A stretch of 64,000 nucleotides of DNA from Mucilaginibacter sabulilitoris (GCF_034262375.1 NZ_CP139558.1:2976001-3040000), one strand, 5' to 3'. Shown: positions 50,237-58,810, numbered from the stretch's first letter. Notes: generated by a model not told the origin, from the sequence alone. Translations and numbers: made by a program.

Positions 50237-51482
50237 AAGGAACAATCAACATATACGGCTGACAGCATTGCGGTTATTGGCTTTTACACTATTAATAACG
50301 GTGCTGTTCACCGCCTGTAAGCAAAAACCGCAGCAAGTGGCAAAGACGCAAAGCAAGGCTTATTACACTTGTTCCATGCACCCGCAGATACATGAGGATC
50401 ATCCCGGCAATTGCCCGATTTGTGGAATGAAGCTAATCAAAGTGGAGCTTGCCGGGGACAATAACAGTACCGATATGAACATGATCACGTTAACTGCCTC
50501 GCAGATCCAGTTGGCAGGTATCCTGACAGACACGGTTCGGGAAGAAAATGTCGGGATGGAAAAGACATTGACCGGAACGGTAACGACCAATGAAAATACA
50601 ACAGCCGAATTGAGTGCCCGGATCGCAGGCCGGATTCAGCAATTATTCGTTAAAACTACCGGAAAAAAAATATCGGTCGGTCAGCCTGTTTATTCCATTT
50701 ATAGCGAGGACCTGCTCGAGGCAGAAAAAGAATACCTGTTGGCAAAACAGCAGCAAAGAGTGCTGCATAACCCGGATGTGGATTATCAGCAGCTGATCGG
50801 TGCTGCCGAAAACAAATTACAGCTTTGGGGTTTATCCCCGGCACAGATCAGAAGCCTGGCCGCTTCCGGAAAAGTATCAGCGACTACAACAGTTTTAAGC
50901 AAAATTAGTGGTACTGTTAGTGAAATAGGCGTTCAAGAGGGAGATTATGTAACCGAAGGGATGCCCATACTGAAAACACAAGCGTTAAACAGCTTATGGG
51001 TAGAAGCTCAATTGTATGCCGGTGAAGCGGGGGATTATAAGCTAAATGACCAGGTAAATATTTCATTTCCTGATCTGGGCGGACAGGTCATTACCGGTAA
51101 GGTTGAATTTATTAATCCTGAATTATCGGAATCCTCGAAAGTGGATCTGATCAGGATCAGTATTCCTAACCCGCAGGGCTTAATAAGACCCGGAATGCTG
51201 GCCTACATTTCTATCGCTACTGGCAAACAGCATTCAATAGCCGTGCCTACCGCTGCTATTTTAACAGATGGCAAGGGCAGCAAAGTATGGGTGAAAAATC
51301 CAAATGGCAGCTTTTCACCCAGGATGATTAAGACAGGGCCGGGAAACCCAAACTATGTGCCTATCCTTTCGGGTTTAAATAATGGTGATATTGTTGTAAC
51401 GAGCGGCGCCTATTTATTGAATAGTGAAGCAATATTTAAGAATGGCGGAGATCAAAAAGATATGGGAAATATGAAAATGTAA
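50229..51482 (+). CDS. CusB-like adaptor with N-terminal HMBD head (second)
   Basis: The start at 50229 overlaps the previous stop by 8 bp and gives a lipobox VLFTAC (Cys30); the start at 50202 lengthens the N-terminus with no benefit. The protein (417 aa) has an HMBD head (YTCSMHPQIHEDHPGNCPICGM), lipoyl halves (VQEGDYVTEGMPILKTQ) and a beta-barrel. It differs clearly from the first adaptor, so the operon makes two adaptor types for one pump; hetero-oligomers, or separate pumps, are both possible. Confidence 0.91.
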   Translation: MNRRNNQHIRLTALRLLAFTLLITVLFTACKQKPQQVAKTQSKAYYTCSMHPQIHEDHPGNCPICGMKLIKVELAGDNNSTDMNMITLTASQIQLAGILTDTVREENVGMEKTLTGTVTTNENTTAELSARIAGRIQQLFVKTTGKKISVGQPVYSIYSEDLLEAEKEYLLAKQQQRVLHNPDVDYQQLIGAAENKLQLWGLSPAQIRSLAASGKVSATTTVLSKISGTVSEIGVQEGDYVTEGMPILKTQALNSLWVEAQLYAGEAGDYKLNDQVNISFPDLGGQVITGKVEFINPELSESSKVDLIRISIPNPQGLIRPGMLAYISIATGKQHSIAVPTAAILTDGKGSKVWVKNPNGSFSPRMIKTGPGNPNYVPILSGLNNGDIVVTSGAYLLNSEAIFKNGGDQKDMGNMKM

Positions 51483-51521
51483 AGATTTGATGCAATATGG
51501 ATAAACCACACTCTGTTGGCG

Positions 51522-51601
51522 CCTCTCGGCCAATTTTGAAATGACCACTTTTAGTGCTTGCCTTCAAATCATCAGAGAAGGAAAACAAATTGGCCGAGAG
51601 G
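51522..51601. repeat. Inverted repeat with 50-bp spacer after the cus operon
   Basis: CCTCTCGGCCAATTT (51522-51536) and AAATTGGCCGAGAGG (51587-51601) are perfect 15-bp arms. No T run follows, so it may be a degenerate insertion-sequence remnant or MITE, or a transcript-end structure. Between here and 51840 I see only a 35-codon ORF (51721-51828) of doubtful meaning. Confidence 0.6.
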
Positions 51602-51840
51602 GGTCAATGCTTTTGGTCTTTCTACCTAGAAAGCAGTTTAAAATGAAACTGCTTTTGAAATTGTTTGATAAGTAGCTGAAACTGTCTGGCAGGTTTTCAC
51701 CAAAGCAGTAAAATAAAGGGATGATCAAAGACCTGCATTACCTGACCGAAGGATTTGAACATCAACAGGAATTGAAAATGAGCACCGTCATTTCATTTTC
51801 GAAGCTACCCGGATCTATTGTGAATTAATCAGCGGTAAAT

Positions 51841-52440
51841 TTAAAACAAGTTGAGTTGCACCATTCCAATTAAAGCTTTATCAATATCACGCAGGGTTGC
51901 CAGGACGACAGGCTGTTTATCGTTGGAGGTGTCTTTGCTGCCGATCTTTTTTGTCATCATGACTTTTAGTTCGTTTAGTGTATGACTGAGCGCATCCTGG
52001 CGGCTTTTGAATTGTTTACCATAAACGGACAGGCCGTAGCAACCACCTGCAACGCCGTAGCTGTAACTCATGCCGTAAGTCCAAACCTGATTCTCACCCC
52101 TGCCCAAATAGATCAGACTGTGGTTACCATAACGGCTGGTATCACCAAATGTTAATTCCTCCCTATCTAAAAATACAGGTCTTGTAAGCCAGTCGTATTT
52201 ATCAAAGCTGATTTCGGTAAATCCGAATTCCAGGCCTTTACGATAAGCGTATACATTCATGGTGATTCCCCGGAAAGAATCACCAAAACTGCGGAACCAG
52301 TCTAGCTGAGTTTGATCCTTTGCTTCGATAGCTGCGATCATTTCCTGAAAGATACCTTTTTCATAAGAAACCATGTGGTTATCCGCGATGTAATCGATGA
52401 TTTGATTTTTTGATTGAAGATTTAATACCAGGCTTTCCAT
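51841..52440 (-). CDS. Module protein copy 2 (unrecognised family), intact
   Basis: The 199-aa protein is full length and parallels the frameshifted copy at 21520-22029, with identical blocks MESLVLNLQSKNQI, FRSFGDSFR, LTFGDTSRYGN and SYSYGVAGG, plus an intact tail (RDIDKALIGMVQLNLF). No signal peptide, transmembrane helix or catalytic signature is visible; many Tyr/Gly residues in the second half suggest a beta-rich fold. It is divergent from the structured segment 52496-52850. I do not recognise the family. Confidence 0.82.
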   Translation of the reverse strand: MESLVLNLQSKNQIIDYIADNHMVSYEKGIFQEMIAAIEAKDQTQLDWFRSFGDSFRGITMNVYAYRKGLEFGFTEISFDKYDWLTRPVFLDREELTFGDTSRYGNHSLIYLGRGENQVWTYGMSYSYGVAGGCYGLSVYGKQFKSRQDALSHTLNELKVMMTKKIGSKDTSNDKQPVVLATLRDIDKALIGMVQLNLF

Positions 52441-52495
52441 AACATTACATTTTAGTTTTTTAATGCAAGGGTTTTATAAGCACGGTGTGCAGTTG

Positions 52496-52850
52496 TCAAG
52501 GGCCCTGCCGGTGCGGGGTTTCATAGACCCTTGACGGCGGCGCAAAGGGCTTTACCTTTGCGGTTAAAAAACTAAAATGGTTGGAAAGCCTGTTAAAACA
52601 GCAGATAAAAACAACCGATCAACAGGGGACTAAAGCAAGAGCCTGCCCGTTGGTGGGCGCGTAAAATCAGCTGGTAAAGCGCAGCGGTACGGACTGATTT
52701 GGGTGGCGCAGTGGCTAACCGGCGGGCGAGCGCTTCCTGTGTAGCCTGCGGTTGGGTCAGCGATAGCGGACCTGACCGGCAGGCATGGCCGCATTAGTGA
52801 TGACAGCGACATCCTTTTTAGAAAAAAAGATACAGCGGACAGCGCGGGCC
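52496..52850 (+). ncRNA. Structured non-coding segment, copy 2 of the duplicated module
   Basis: This aligns with 22085-22440. Stems are TCAAGGG (52496-52502)/CCCTTGA (52528-52534); 52641-52653/52719-52731 with wobbles and one mismatch; AAATCAG (52664-52670)/CTGATTT (52694-52700), where copy 1 has AAATCGG/CCGATTT; and GCCTGC (52744-52749)/GCAGGC (52779-52784) enclosing GGTCAG (52755-52760)/CTGACC (52772-52777). The 23-nt loop of the AAATCAG stem is nearly identical in both copies, so it may be the functional part. Confidence 0.6.
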
Positions 52851-52881
52851 AAAGGCAAAGTCCGAAACATTAATTTTGAGT

Positions 52882-53697
52882 TTACGGAAACGCATGGCCT
52901 TCAAAAAAACGTAGTAGAATTTCAGGCGATTGTTTTCGTATTTTTTCTTCCAGTTCCGGCCCGCTCCATATCGTAACGGTGCCGAAACCTTTTGATAAAC
53001 CGTAGGATTTGGTTTTTTGCCTTAGTCCATCAGTTACTTTACCACCACATACAATGGTCAAATGGCCAGGTACCGTTTCGTGTTGAGCCAATTTATCCAT
53101 ATCAGTAACAATTTTCGCAAAAGTCAGCTGTTGATAATTAGCGCATTGAAAGCAATGTGTGTCATTATCCTTTTCTGCCCAAATATCTTTCCCCTTGTCC
53201 TGCCCGGATTCTCCAATCCACTCGATTGATTTCCAGTCTCCGGTTTGCTGCAAAAAAGCAAAGACCAGGTGTTCAAAGCTGTTGCCACCAAGCAGGTGAA
53301 ACTGTAATCGATGCACGGTAGCGGTTACGGCTGCGGAGGCAGCCTGTTTAGCATCCGGCTTAAATTTGATCCTTTTTAATAGGAATAATAAAGGCTTAGA
53401 CGGAAATATTTCGTCAATCTCGAAAAACGCGGTTTTATCCAGCGTGACATAAATCTTCTTATTGGCGCGGTAATCGCTAAAGTAAGTGTAGGTTGTATCA
53501 ATACTACAATGAAAGTTTTCCATTTTATCAATACGCCCGATCCATCCTTCCATCGTGTTTTCGTCCAACCTTCTTCTTAACCAGAAATAAGCATAAATAG
53601 AGTAACCCGGTGTGAATGGTATGCCATTTGCGGCATTACGCACATCAGTTTCAGTTACAAACCATAAATCAACGTTGCCGGGGGAATGATTATTCAT
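52882..53697 (-). CDS. Mrr-like restriction-endonuclease-fold protein with altered active site
   Basis: Start 53697 (MNNHSPGN) is chosen; 53724 is an alternative. The C-terminal half follows the Mrr/REase pattern: GGNSFEHLVFAFLQQ, GESGQDKGKDIW with the expected Asp, and CFQCANYQQLT, where most relatives have Q-x-K (QCK). The usual catalytic Lys is Ala here, so it may bind DNA without cutting or use another residue. The N-terminal ~130 residues are unrecognised. It sits beside module copy 2, much as DUF262 sits beside copy 1. Confidence 0.68.
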   Translation of the reverse strand: MNNHSPGNVDLWFVTETDVRNAANGIPFTPGYSIYAYFWLRRRLDENTMEGWIGRIDKMENFHCSIDTTYTYFSDYRANKKIYVTLDKTAFFEIDEIFPSKPLLFLLKRIKFKPDAKQAASAAVTATVHRLQFHLLGGNSFEHLVFAFLQQTGDWKSIEWIGESGQDKGKDIWAEKDNDTHCFQCANYQQLTFAKIVTDMDKLAQHETVPGHLTIVCGGKVTDGLRQKTKSYGLSKGFGTVTIWSGPELEEKIRKQSPEILLRFFEGHAFP

Positions 53698-53806
53698 CGG
53701 TTTAAAGATACGATTTGTAACCAAATCGGAGAGCTACCCTAAGTATAAGTGGGTTAATACAGCAAGGAAAAATTCCTTAATTTTACAATAACCAACATTT
53801 ACGTCT

Positions 53807-54247
53807 ATGGGATTTTTCTCGTTTATTAGCAAGTTGCTCGGGTTTGGACGGCGCTGGAGCGCCACGCCTGAACAATATTTGGCTATGGTGCAATACATGG
53901 CTAAAAAGAATAACCCGGAATACGGTAATGAGGAATTACTCCAATGGGGAGAGGTGATGCAAAAGGTGATGAAAGTCAACTTACAACCTTATTTGGATTT
54001 TAAAGACCTTGCGGAAAACGGTACACCCGATTACTCGATGGTGGAAAAGGTAGATGGCAAGGTAAAAGAGATCGAACGGCGGCGCGACCTGAAGCAAGCC
54101 ATTTATGGTGTTGATGCCGATCTTGGGGACGATGATATCATGAAAAGCAATGAAGAAGGCGCAGTCTTCGCCCGAAAAATGGTGAAAGACTTATCGCAGC
54201 ATGTTCAATTTTCGAGTGAGGAACAAAAAAAGTTGGATGAACTGTAG
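53807..54247 (+). CDS. Unknown small protein, 146 aa
   Basis: I recognise no family. The protein has a short hydrophobic start (GFFSFISKLLGFGRR), then a charged, helical body rich in Lys, Glu and Asp (KVKEIERRRDLKQAI). No signal peptide cleavage site or catalytic motif is visible. Codon use and orientation suggest a real accessory gene; it stands alone between the Mrr-like gene and the interrupted gene. Confidence 0.55.
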   Translation: MGFFSFISKLLGFGRRWSATPEQYLAMVQYMAKKNNPEYGNEELLQWGEVMQKVMKVNLQPYLDFKDLAENGTPDYSMVEKVDGKVKEIERRRDLKQAIYGVDADLGDDDIMKSNEEGAVFARKMVKDLSQHVQFSSEEQKKLDEL

Positions 54248-54416
54248 TCCTAACCGCAGTTGGTATTATGCCTGATTCTAAGGGAATCCCTGACCGGCAT
54301 TTCGCACGTGAACCAGGGTTTTGTTAGGGAAATATCCGGGGGTAATCTGAAGCCAGGTATAAACAAGTATTACACAAGGTTTGTCTATCTTGCGTCGTGG
54401 AAACAGAAGAAAAAGA

Positions 54417-54989
54417 ATGCTCAACAACCCTGCTTTAATCCAGATCACCAAAGATAACGGCCAAATGGAAACGGTCGATATCTTCCCGGTTTACCGGCAG
54501 GAAGGCGAATTGTAAGTAGCTACACAGGCTTTTCGTTTGTACGAGGGCTACCCTGCTGAAGAAAGCGAAGATATTGAAGAAAGACTGGAACGTTACCTCG
54601 AATACGTAGAATTGGAGGGTGAAGCCAATCCCGGCTTTTTGGGTGAACTGCATTTTCAGGGTATGACCGTCTACGAATGGATATATACAGGGCAGCGGCT
54701 GAGCGAGGCGGAAGTATTACAGGTGGTAGACCTGTTACAGGATAACCAGCCGGTCTTCGTGTCCGGCAATGATCCTGATACCGCGCTATCCTTTACCTAT
54801 GACCGCTTCCATGAACGCAAATACATCCAGCTGATGGCTGATGAGGGCCGTTTCCTGGTATTTATTAATGGTGGCTTTTCCGCCGAGATCGAACTAATGG
54901 GAACCGAATGGGAAATTAGCGGCGGTGATATTTCAGACCATAGGCTGGAACGGGAGATCATGCGCCGGATCAGAGACTATACTGCGTAA
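54417..54989 (+). pseudogene. Unknown gene interrupted by an in-frame TAA
   Basis: From the ATG at 54417 the frame reads MLNNPALIQITKDNGQMETV and ends at VYRQEGEL with TAA at 54513-54515. It then continues in the same frame without another stop to 54989 (ATQAFRLYEGYPAEESEDI...). The downstream part alone could start at TTG 54537 (150 aa). Both parts look coding, so one ~190-codon gene with a nonsense mutation is the simplest reading. I recognise no family; the body is acidic. Confidence 0.6.
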
Positions 54990-54995
54990 ACGGGG

Positions 54996-56045
54996 CTAAC
55001 TTTTGTTTTTGAATAATTCCCCAATATCAAAATCAAGTTGCACCGCTGCTAAATTTTCGGTTGGGAATTCAAAATGCATACTATGATCATTTGACTTTTG
55101 TTCTGTTGATCGCAGATCCTCTACCTTACGTCCGCGAACAACCCCATCGTGAGGTTCTGCGGAGTTCAACTGGATATAGGGTGCGATGGCCATCCGGTAA
55201 CCTTGAAGTGTAGTTCCGTGAAACTCACGGTGGCCGGGCAGCGCCAGCTGGAAAGCCAGATTGCCGACTGATAGGCAGAAAAGATGTTGAGGGAACCGCT
55301 CATCAGTTACACTTTCTAATTTTTTAAAGAGCTGGGCAAATGGCCTTGCAATAACTATATCGGTTTCGGTGAGCAGGGCGCGTTTAAAGCAGGTCAGTTC
55401 CGGGTAGTTTTCCATGTGTAGGAGGAACTTAAATCCGGCATTATAATCCGGCCGGTCTATTTCAGGCAATATACCCATAGCCATTTTTAGGAGTGCCTTA
55501 TAGACATTTTCTGGCCGGAAAAGCTGAGTTTCCATTTTGATCGCAGCCTTGCCATTCTTAAGATCAATCTTTAAATCATCATGCCTGTCGCCTTTTTTCT
55601 CCAGCCAGATCAAATCGTTTTTCTTTTTGATCTTGATCTGGCCATTTGCGGATTCAAATCCGGGAGCGCTTGTCCCGGCGATCATGTGGTTAAAGACACG
55701 CGAGGTTCCGAGATAAGCGGCAAGATCATTTTCAAACAGCCGGAATTGCTGATTACAGGTATCACATTCGTCATGGGAATAGTACGTATTCTTCCCAAGC
55801 AGCTTTGAAATAAGATGAGTGTCCTGGCTGAAGGTCGTTTCAGCGCGGCTTTTCTTACAAAAACGACAGGCCATGGTTTCTTTCTTCAGCTTTCGTGATT
55901 CGCGCAAATTCCCTTCCAGTGTCCCCTGGTAGGCGTAAGGCTCATAAAATTCGCGAAACGTTTCTGCAAGCGTCCTGTCCTCTTTTCCGATATATACTGT
56001 GATTGTTTTCAATGTTCTTCTCTTTATGAAAGGTACATATTTCAT
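54996..56045 (-). CDS. HNH_5-type endonuclease-like protein
   Basis: The 349-aa protein has an HNH_5-like zinc motif: C60xxC63 (ACRFCKK), His77 in DTHLISKLLG, and C94xxC97-Asn98 (DECDTCNQQF). That pattern is a beta-beta-alpha-metal nuclease fold. The remaining ~230 residues are unassigned. Such proteins are frequent in accessory DNA and often belong to defence or mobile elements. It stands alone. Confidence 0.75.
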   Translation of the reverse strand: MKYVPFIKRRTLKTITVYIGKEDRTLAETFREFYEPYAYQGTLEGNLRESRKLKKETMACRFCKKSRAETTFSQDTHLISKLLGKNTYYSHDECDTCNQQFRLFENDLAAYLGTSRVFNHMIAGTSAPGFESANGQIKIKKKNDLIWLEKKGDRHDDLKIDLKNGKAAIKMETQLFRPENVYKALLKMAMGILPEIDRPDYNAGFKFLLHMENYPELTCFKRALLTETDIVIARPFAQLFKKLESVTDERFPQHLFCLSVGNLAFQLALPGHREFHGTTLQGYRMAIAPYIQLNSAEPHDGVVRGRKVEDLRSTEQKSNDHSMHFEFPTENLAAVQLDFDIGELFKNKS

Positions 56046-56632
56046 TCAAGCAAAACCGTTATGAATCCATTTTGTCAGTAGTTTTACAAATGCTTAAAAG
56101 GATGCTGACACAGTTCGGGCAGGTAGCTTCGGTCAAGCTGTTGAACGGATAAGATAGGAAAAGAAAACGCGGGGATTTATAGAGATGCGGTTGAATGACC
56201 GGGAAAGAACCGCGATTGCGGCTTATAGCGAAAGGAAGTTTATGGGAAAGATCGCGCTGAAAACGGCGGAAGGAACAGCAAAAGAGCGGCGATGATTTTC
56301 AGCGCCAACGGCGGGGAATACCGAGATAATAACGGGGTGATCGACGAGAATAGGTGGTAGGAAATCAGCAATCAACGTTCAGGCTGCTGGCCCAGCAGCA
56401 GAGAGGCCTGTAGCTGCTTTAGTTCGAAGAACGCCGGGTTATTTCCTGGCCTTTCTGCGTATAGGTATCGATATTGACAAACTGCGTTTCCCCTGCGCTG
56501 CGTACCGCTTCACCATATAGCCCGGCCATCGGTTCGGCATACCAGGCGATATAATCAACCTCATAATGATCGGCGATGTCATTTATAAACCATCGGCTTA
56601 TAGACTGTTTTGCCTGTCGTATATAGAAATTG
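56046..56632. other. 587-bp stretch without an intact gene; decayed coding remnants
   Basis: I see no intact gene. On the plus strand short open pieces exist (e.g. 56185-56274 and one reading FSANGGEYRDNNGVIDEN around 56291-56346), too short to assign. The minus strand holds the remnant listed separately. The stretch looks like eroded mobile-element sequence. Confidence 0.5.
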
Positions 56633-56673
56633 TCAGCTGCAACAGGATGATCCTTGTTGTATAGGGGGACATT
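56419..56673 (-). pseudogene. Fragment of an unidentified ORF
   Basis: Eighty-four codons are open on the minus strand (AADNFYIRQAKQSISRWFI..., WYAEPMAGLYGEAVR) up to a TAA at 56421-56419. There is no start near the 5' end, and it overlaps the Cys-rich gene. The composition is protein-like, so it is probably the 3' part of a lost gene. The family is not recognised. Confidence 0.4.
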
Positions 56674-56848
56674 TTACAGTTCCATAACTGCAAAAAACAC
56701 AGCAGTCACCGGCAAGTGGTTTTAAGTTTGTATGACACTTTTCACATTCATAAAAGTACTGGCAGGAATCTGTAGGCATTGTTTCTTCTTTATGGTGTCC
56801 GCAATTCGGGCAGGTAAGCACGGATTGTAATTGAATGTCCTTGAGCAT
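56633..56848 (-). CDS. Small Cys-rich protein of the mercury operon (GDCCVFCSY type)
   Basis: The 71-aa protein has TCPNCGHHK, a CEKCHTN ribbon and GDCCVFCSYGTVKCPPIQ, a very conserved signature in small proteins next to mer genes, ending SCCS. It has no signal peptide, so it is likely a cytoplasmic thiol-rich Hg- or metal-binding protein. It is the last gene of the arsR-merTP operon, 14 bp after merTP. Confidence 0.8.
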   Translation of the reverse strand: MLKDIQLQSVLTCPNCGHHKEETMPTDSCQYFYECEKCHTNLKPLAGDCCVFCSYGTVKCPPIQQGSSCCS

Positions 56849-56862
56849 GTTATTTGTTTGAG

Positions 56863-57462
56863 TTATTTAACGGAAGTAACCTGATAACCTATTTGTGTGA
56901 TTTTGTTTTTCAGGCTGCCTGCCGACGTTTTTTTAGGATCGTAATTAACAGAAGTCTGCGCTTTTTCAAAAGAAGTAGACACTTTAACTACGCCAGGAAC
57001 TTTGGATAGCACTCCATCGATATGTTTGGTACAATCTGCACAACCCATTCCCCTGACAGTAAGTTGTACCCATTTCAAATTATTTTGTTGAATTGTAATT
57101 GCAGAAGATTGTTTAGGAGCGCAATATAATACAGATGAGTAATAAGGGAAGGTTATCAATATCGCGGATAGCACGGTAACGATCAGTAAAAGCTTTTTTG
57201 ATTGCCAAAAGGAAGTGGCCCTTACCTCACAACAATCATTAGTTTGTGTTTTTTTGTTCAGCCGCTGATACCAAGTAAATGCGAATACGAGTATTGTAAA
57301 ACTAATTAGGTAGGGTCTTGCCGGTTCAATCCATGAAAAAGATGAAGCCATCCCGCTAACTCCGCCTAATAGAGCCACAACCGGTGTAATGCAGCATAGT
57401 GATGCAGTTAACGCAGCAAGTAAACCTGGTATCCAACTTTTATTGGCATTGGTGGTGATCAT
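56863..57462 (-). CDS. merTP: MerTP fusion mercuric transport protein
   Basis: The 199-aa protein has MerT-like transmembrane helices (TM1 with SLCCITP, Cys23-Cys24), a cytoplasmic CC pair (DCCEV, Cys77-Cys78), a third helix, and a C-terminal MerP/HMA domain with GMGCADC (Cys141, Cys144). MerT brings Hg2+ inward, normally to mercuric reductase MerA. MerP-type domains bind Hg2+ in the periplasm. Its start overlaps the ArsR stop (57459-57462). No merA is seen within the window. Confidence 0.93.
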   Translation of the reverse strand: MITTNANKSWIPGLLAALTASLCCITPVVALLGGVSGMASSFSWIEPARPYLISFTILVFAFTWYQRLNKKTQTNDCCEVRATSFWQSKKLLLIVTVLSAILITFPYYSSVLYCAPKQSSAITIQQNNLKWVQLTVRGMGCADCTKHIDGVLSKVPGVVKVSTSFEKAQTSVNYDPKKTSAGSLKNKITQIGYQVTSVK

Positions 57463-57821
57463 ATTGATTCAGTTGTTAAAGGGGTTTGCAATAGGTTAAA
57501 CAAAGGCAGCAATAGACTTGTATCACAAAGTGAGTAGAAGATTGTCTGCCCGCTCTTGCGTGACTTGATAATATTTCCATCCTTAAGTTTGCGAAGATGC
57601 TGAGAGATTGCAGGGATGGTCATACCTAATATATCACTTAGGTCACATGGGCAAAGTTCATTTTCCTGTTGTAAAAGGAAAAGTATTTTTAGCCGAACCT
57701 CATTCCCTGATAACGATATGACGTGAGCAAGTTCGGTAAAAACAGGCTGTTTTAGTTGAAGTAATTCTTTGCAATTATTAATCTGCGTTGTATCGGCAAA
57801 AATTCGGCTACACGTACTCAT
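57459..57821 (-). CDS. ArsR/SmtB-family metal repressor of the mer operon
   Basis: The 120-aa winged-helix protein has NEVRLKILFLLQQENELCPCDLSDIL with Cys57 and Cys59 in the alpha-3 region, plus GMTIPAISQHLRKLKDGNII for the recognition helix. The CxC pair and N-terminal Cys4/Cys17 suggest Hg2+, As or Cd sensing. It is the first gene of the mer operon, and a matching palindrome lies just upstream. Confidence 0.92.
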   Translation of the reverse strand: MSTCSRIFADTTQINNCKELLQLKQPVFTELAHVISLSGNEVRLKILFLLQQENELCPCDLSDILGMTIPAISQHLRKLKDGNIIKSRKSGQTIFYSLCDTSLLLPLFNLLQTPLTTESI

Positions 57822-57838
57822 ACTTTTAAATGAAAGTA

Positions 57839-57869
57839 CAAATGTATGTATTTAAGCAATTACTTAAAT
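57839..57869 (-). promoter_or_regulatory. mer operon promoter and ArsR operator
   Basis: On the minus strand TACATTTG (57839-57846) is an exact -7 match. Adjacent is ATTTAAG-N6-CTTAAAT (57850-57869), a 7-bp inverted repeat like ArsR-family operators, placed between the -33 and -7 regions. Bound ArsR would block the promoter until metal arrives. Confidence 0.72.
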
Positions 57870-57943
57870 AAGATTGTGCCTTTTTTATTTAAGGTATAAT
57901 CTTATTTTAAGATGGTTTATTTTTAGAGGAACCTTATCACAAA

Positions 57944-57961
57944 ACCGGCAAGGATGCCGGT
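57944..57961 (-). terminator. Terminator of the conjugation operon
   Basis: Read on the minus strand, ACCGGCA-TCCT-TGCCGGT is a 7-bp perfect stem followed by TTTTG. It lies at the end of the minus-strand gene run that comes from beyond 64 kb. Confidence 0.7.
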
Positions 57962-57989
57962 CAATAATGTGCAAAAATACAAAAATGTC

Positions 57990-58214
57990 TTAAAAGCGGT
58001 GCTGGCGGTTCGTGCGCATAAACTCGCTGAATTGGCGCTCCATATCGCGGCGCTCATCATGTTTTTTCATACGGCGGAATACTCCCCACAGGAACAGCAC
58101 CCAAATGCCGAAACCTACAGCATACAACAGCAAAGGGGTTTTGGAATACAGAGCGCCCATAAACGCGCCGGTGGAAATAAAACAGGTAAATACCAGATAA
58201 ACAAACGTTTTCAT
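57990..58214 (-). CDS. Small membrane protein of the conjugation operon
   Basis: Start 58214 (MKTFVYLVFTCFISTGA) is chosen; an earlier ATG at 58247 adds a basic stretch. The protein (~74 aa) has two predicted membrane helices followed by a charged tail (RRMKKHDERRDMERQFSE). I recognise no family. As the last gene of the conjugation run it may be a small accessory membrane protein. Confidence 0.6.
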   Translation of the reverse strand: MKTFVYLVFTCFISTGAFMGALYSKTPLLLYAVGFGIWVLFLWGVFRRMKKHDERRDMERQFSEFMRTNRQHRF

Positions 58215-58336
58215 TACAGTAAATGATCGGATTTTCTTGCTAAGCAACCTCGGGCAAATTGGTTAAAATACCCTCATGTTTTATACCTAAAGATACTAAA
58301 TTTAATGGTTATTGGAAAGAATTTTAACAATAAAGT

Positions 58337-58810
58337 TTAATTGATCTCATAAATTTTATTGTTCAGCCGGGCTTGCTGCACATAGCCCCGCAGGGTATCC
58401 ACCAGGTCGGATGCCGGTATGCCGCGCAGCCAGATGACGGGATTTTCAGGGTCGGTACTTTTCAGCGTGAGGTTCATCAGGCCGCAGACCTGCAATAAAA
58501 AGGGCTGCGTTAAAATGTAATCCTTCACTCTGTATAACTCTACCTGGTCGGTGCGTTTAAAGAAGATGCCGCGCCTTATGCGGATAATCTCCGGCGTGAT
58601 GGTATAACAAACACTGCGGATAAACCAAAAGCGGTACAGGCCGAACGCGGCAGACAGTAAACTGATCCAGACCAGCCCCGGCCAATAGCGCCAGGCCAGT
58701 AACAAAAAGCCCAGGCTGCACAACATAAATGCCAGCACATGCACAAAGGCAAACACCGCTGCAGGCCGGATCGTGATCACCTGCGGCTCATCAACAATAA
58801 AGGATTCCAT
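58337..58810 (-). CDS. PH-domain (YdbS-like, bPH2) membrane protein
   Basis: The 157-aa protein has two N-terminal membrane helices (VFAFVHVLAFMLCSLGFLLL and WISLLSAAFGLY) and a bPH2-like C-terminal domain (CYTITPEIIRIRRGIFFKRTD, then QVELYRVKDYIL). Such proteins lie in bacterial membranes with unknown ligand; related genes occur in Bacteroidota conjugative elements. It is separated from its neighbours by 22-125 bp gaps. Confidence 0.78.
   Translation of the reverse strand: MESFIVDEPQVITIRPAAVFAFVHVLAFMLCSLGFLLLAWRYWPGLVWISLLSAAFGLYRFWFIRSVCYTITPEIIRIRRGIFFKRTDQVELYRVKDYILTQPFLLQVCGLMNLTLKSTDPENPVIWLRGIPASDLVDTLRGYVQQARLNNKIYEIN

Noticed and set aside
51721..51828. 35-codon ORF before module copy 2
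   Set aside because: It is too short, has no homologue I know, and another frame at the same place looks equally open.
56185..56274. Small plus-strand ORF in the gene-poor stretch
   Set aside because: It has 29 codons with no recognisable motif or clear start signal, and lies in decayed sequence.
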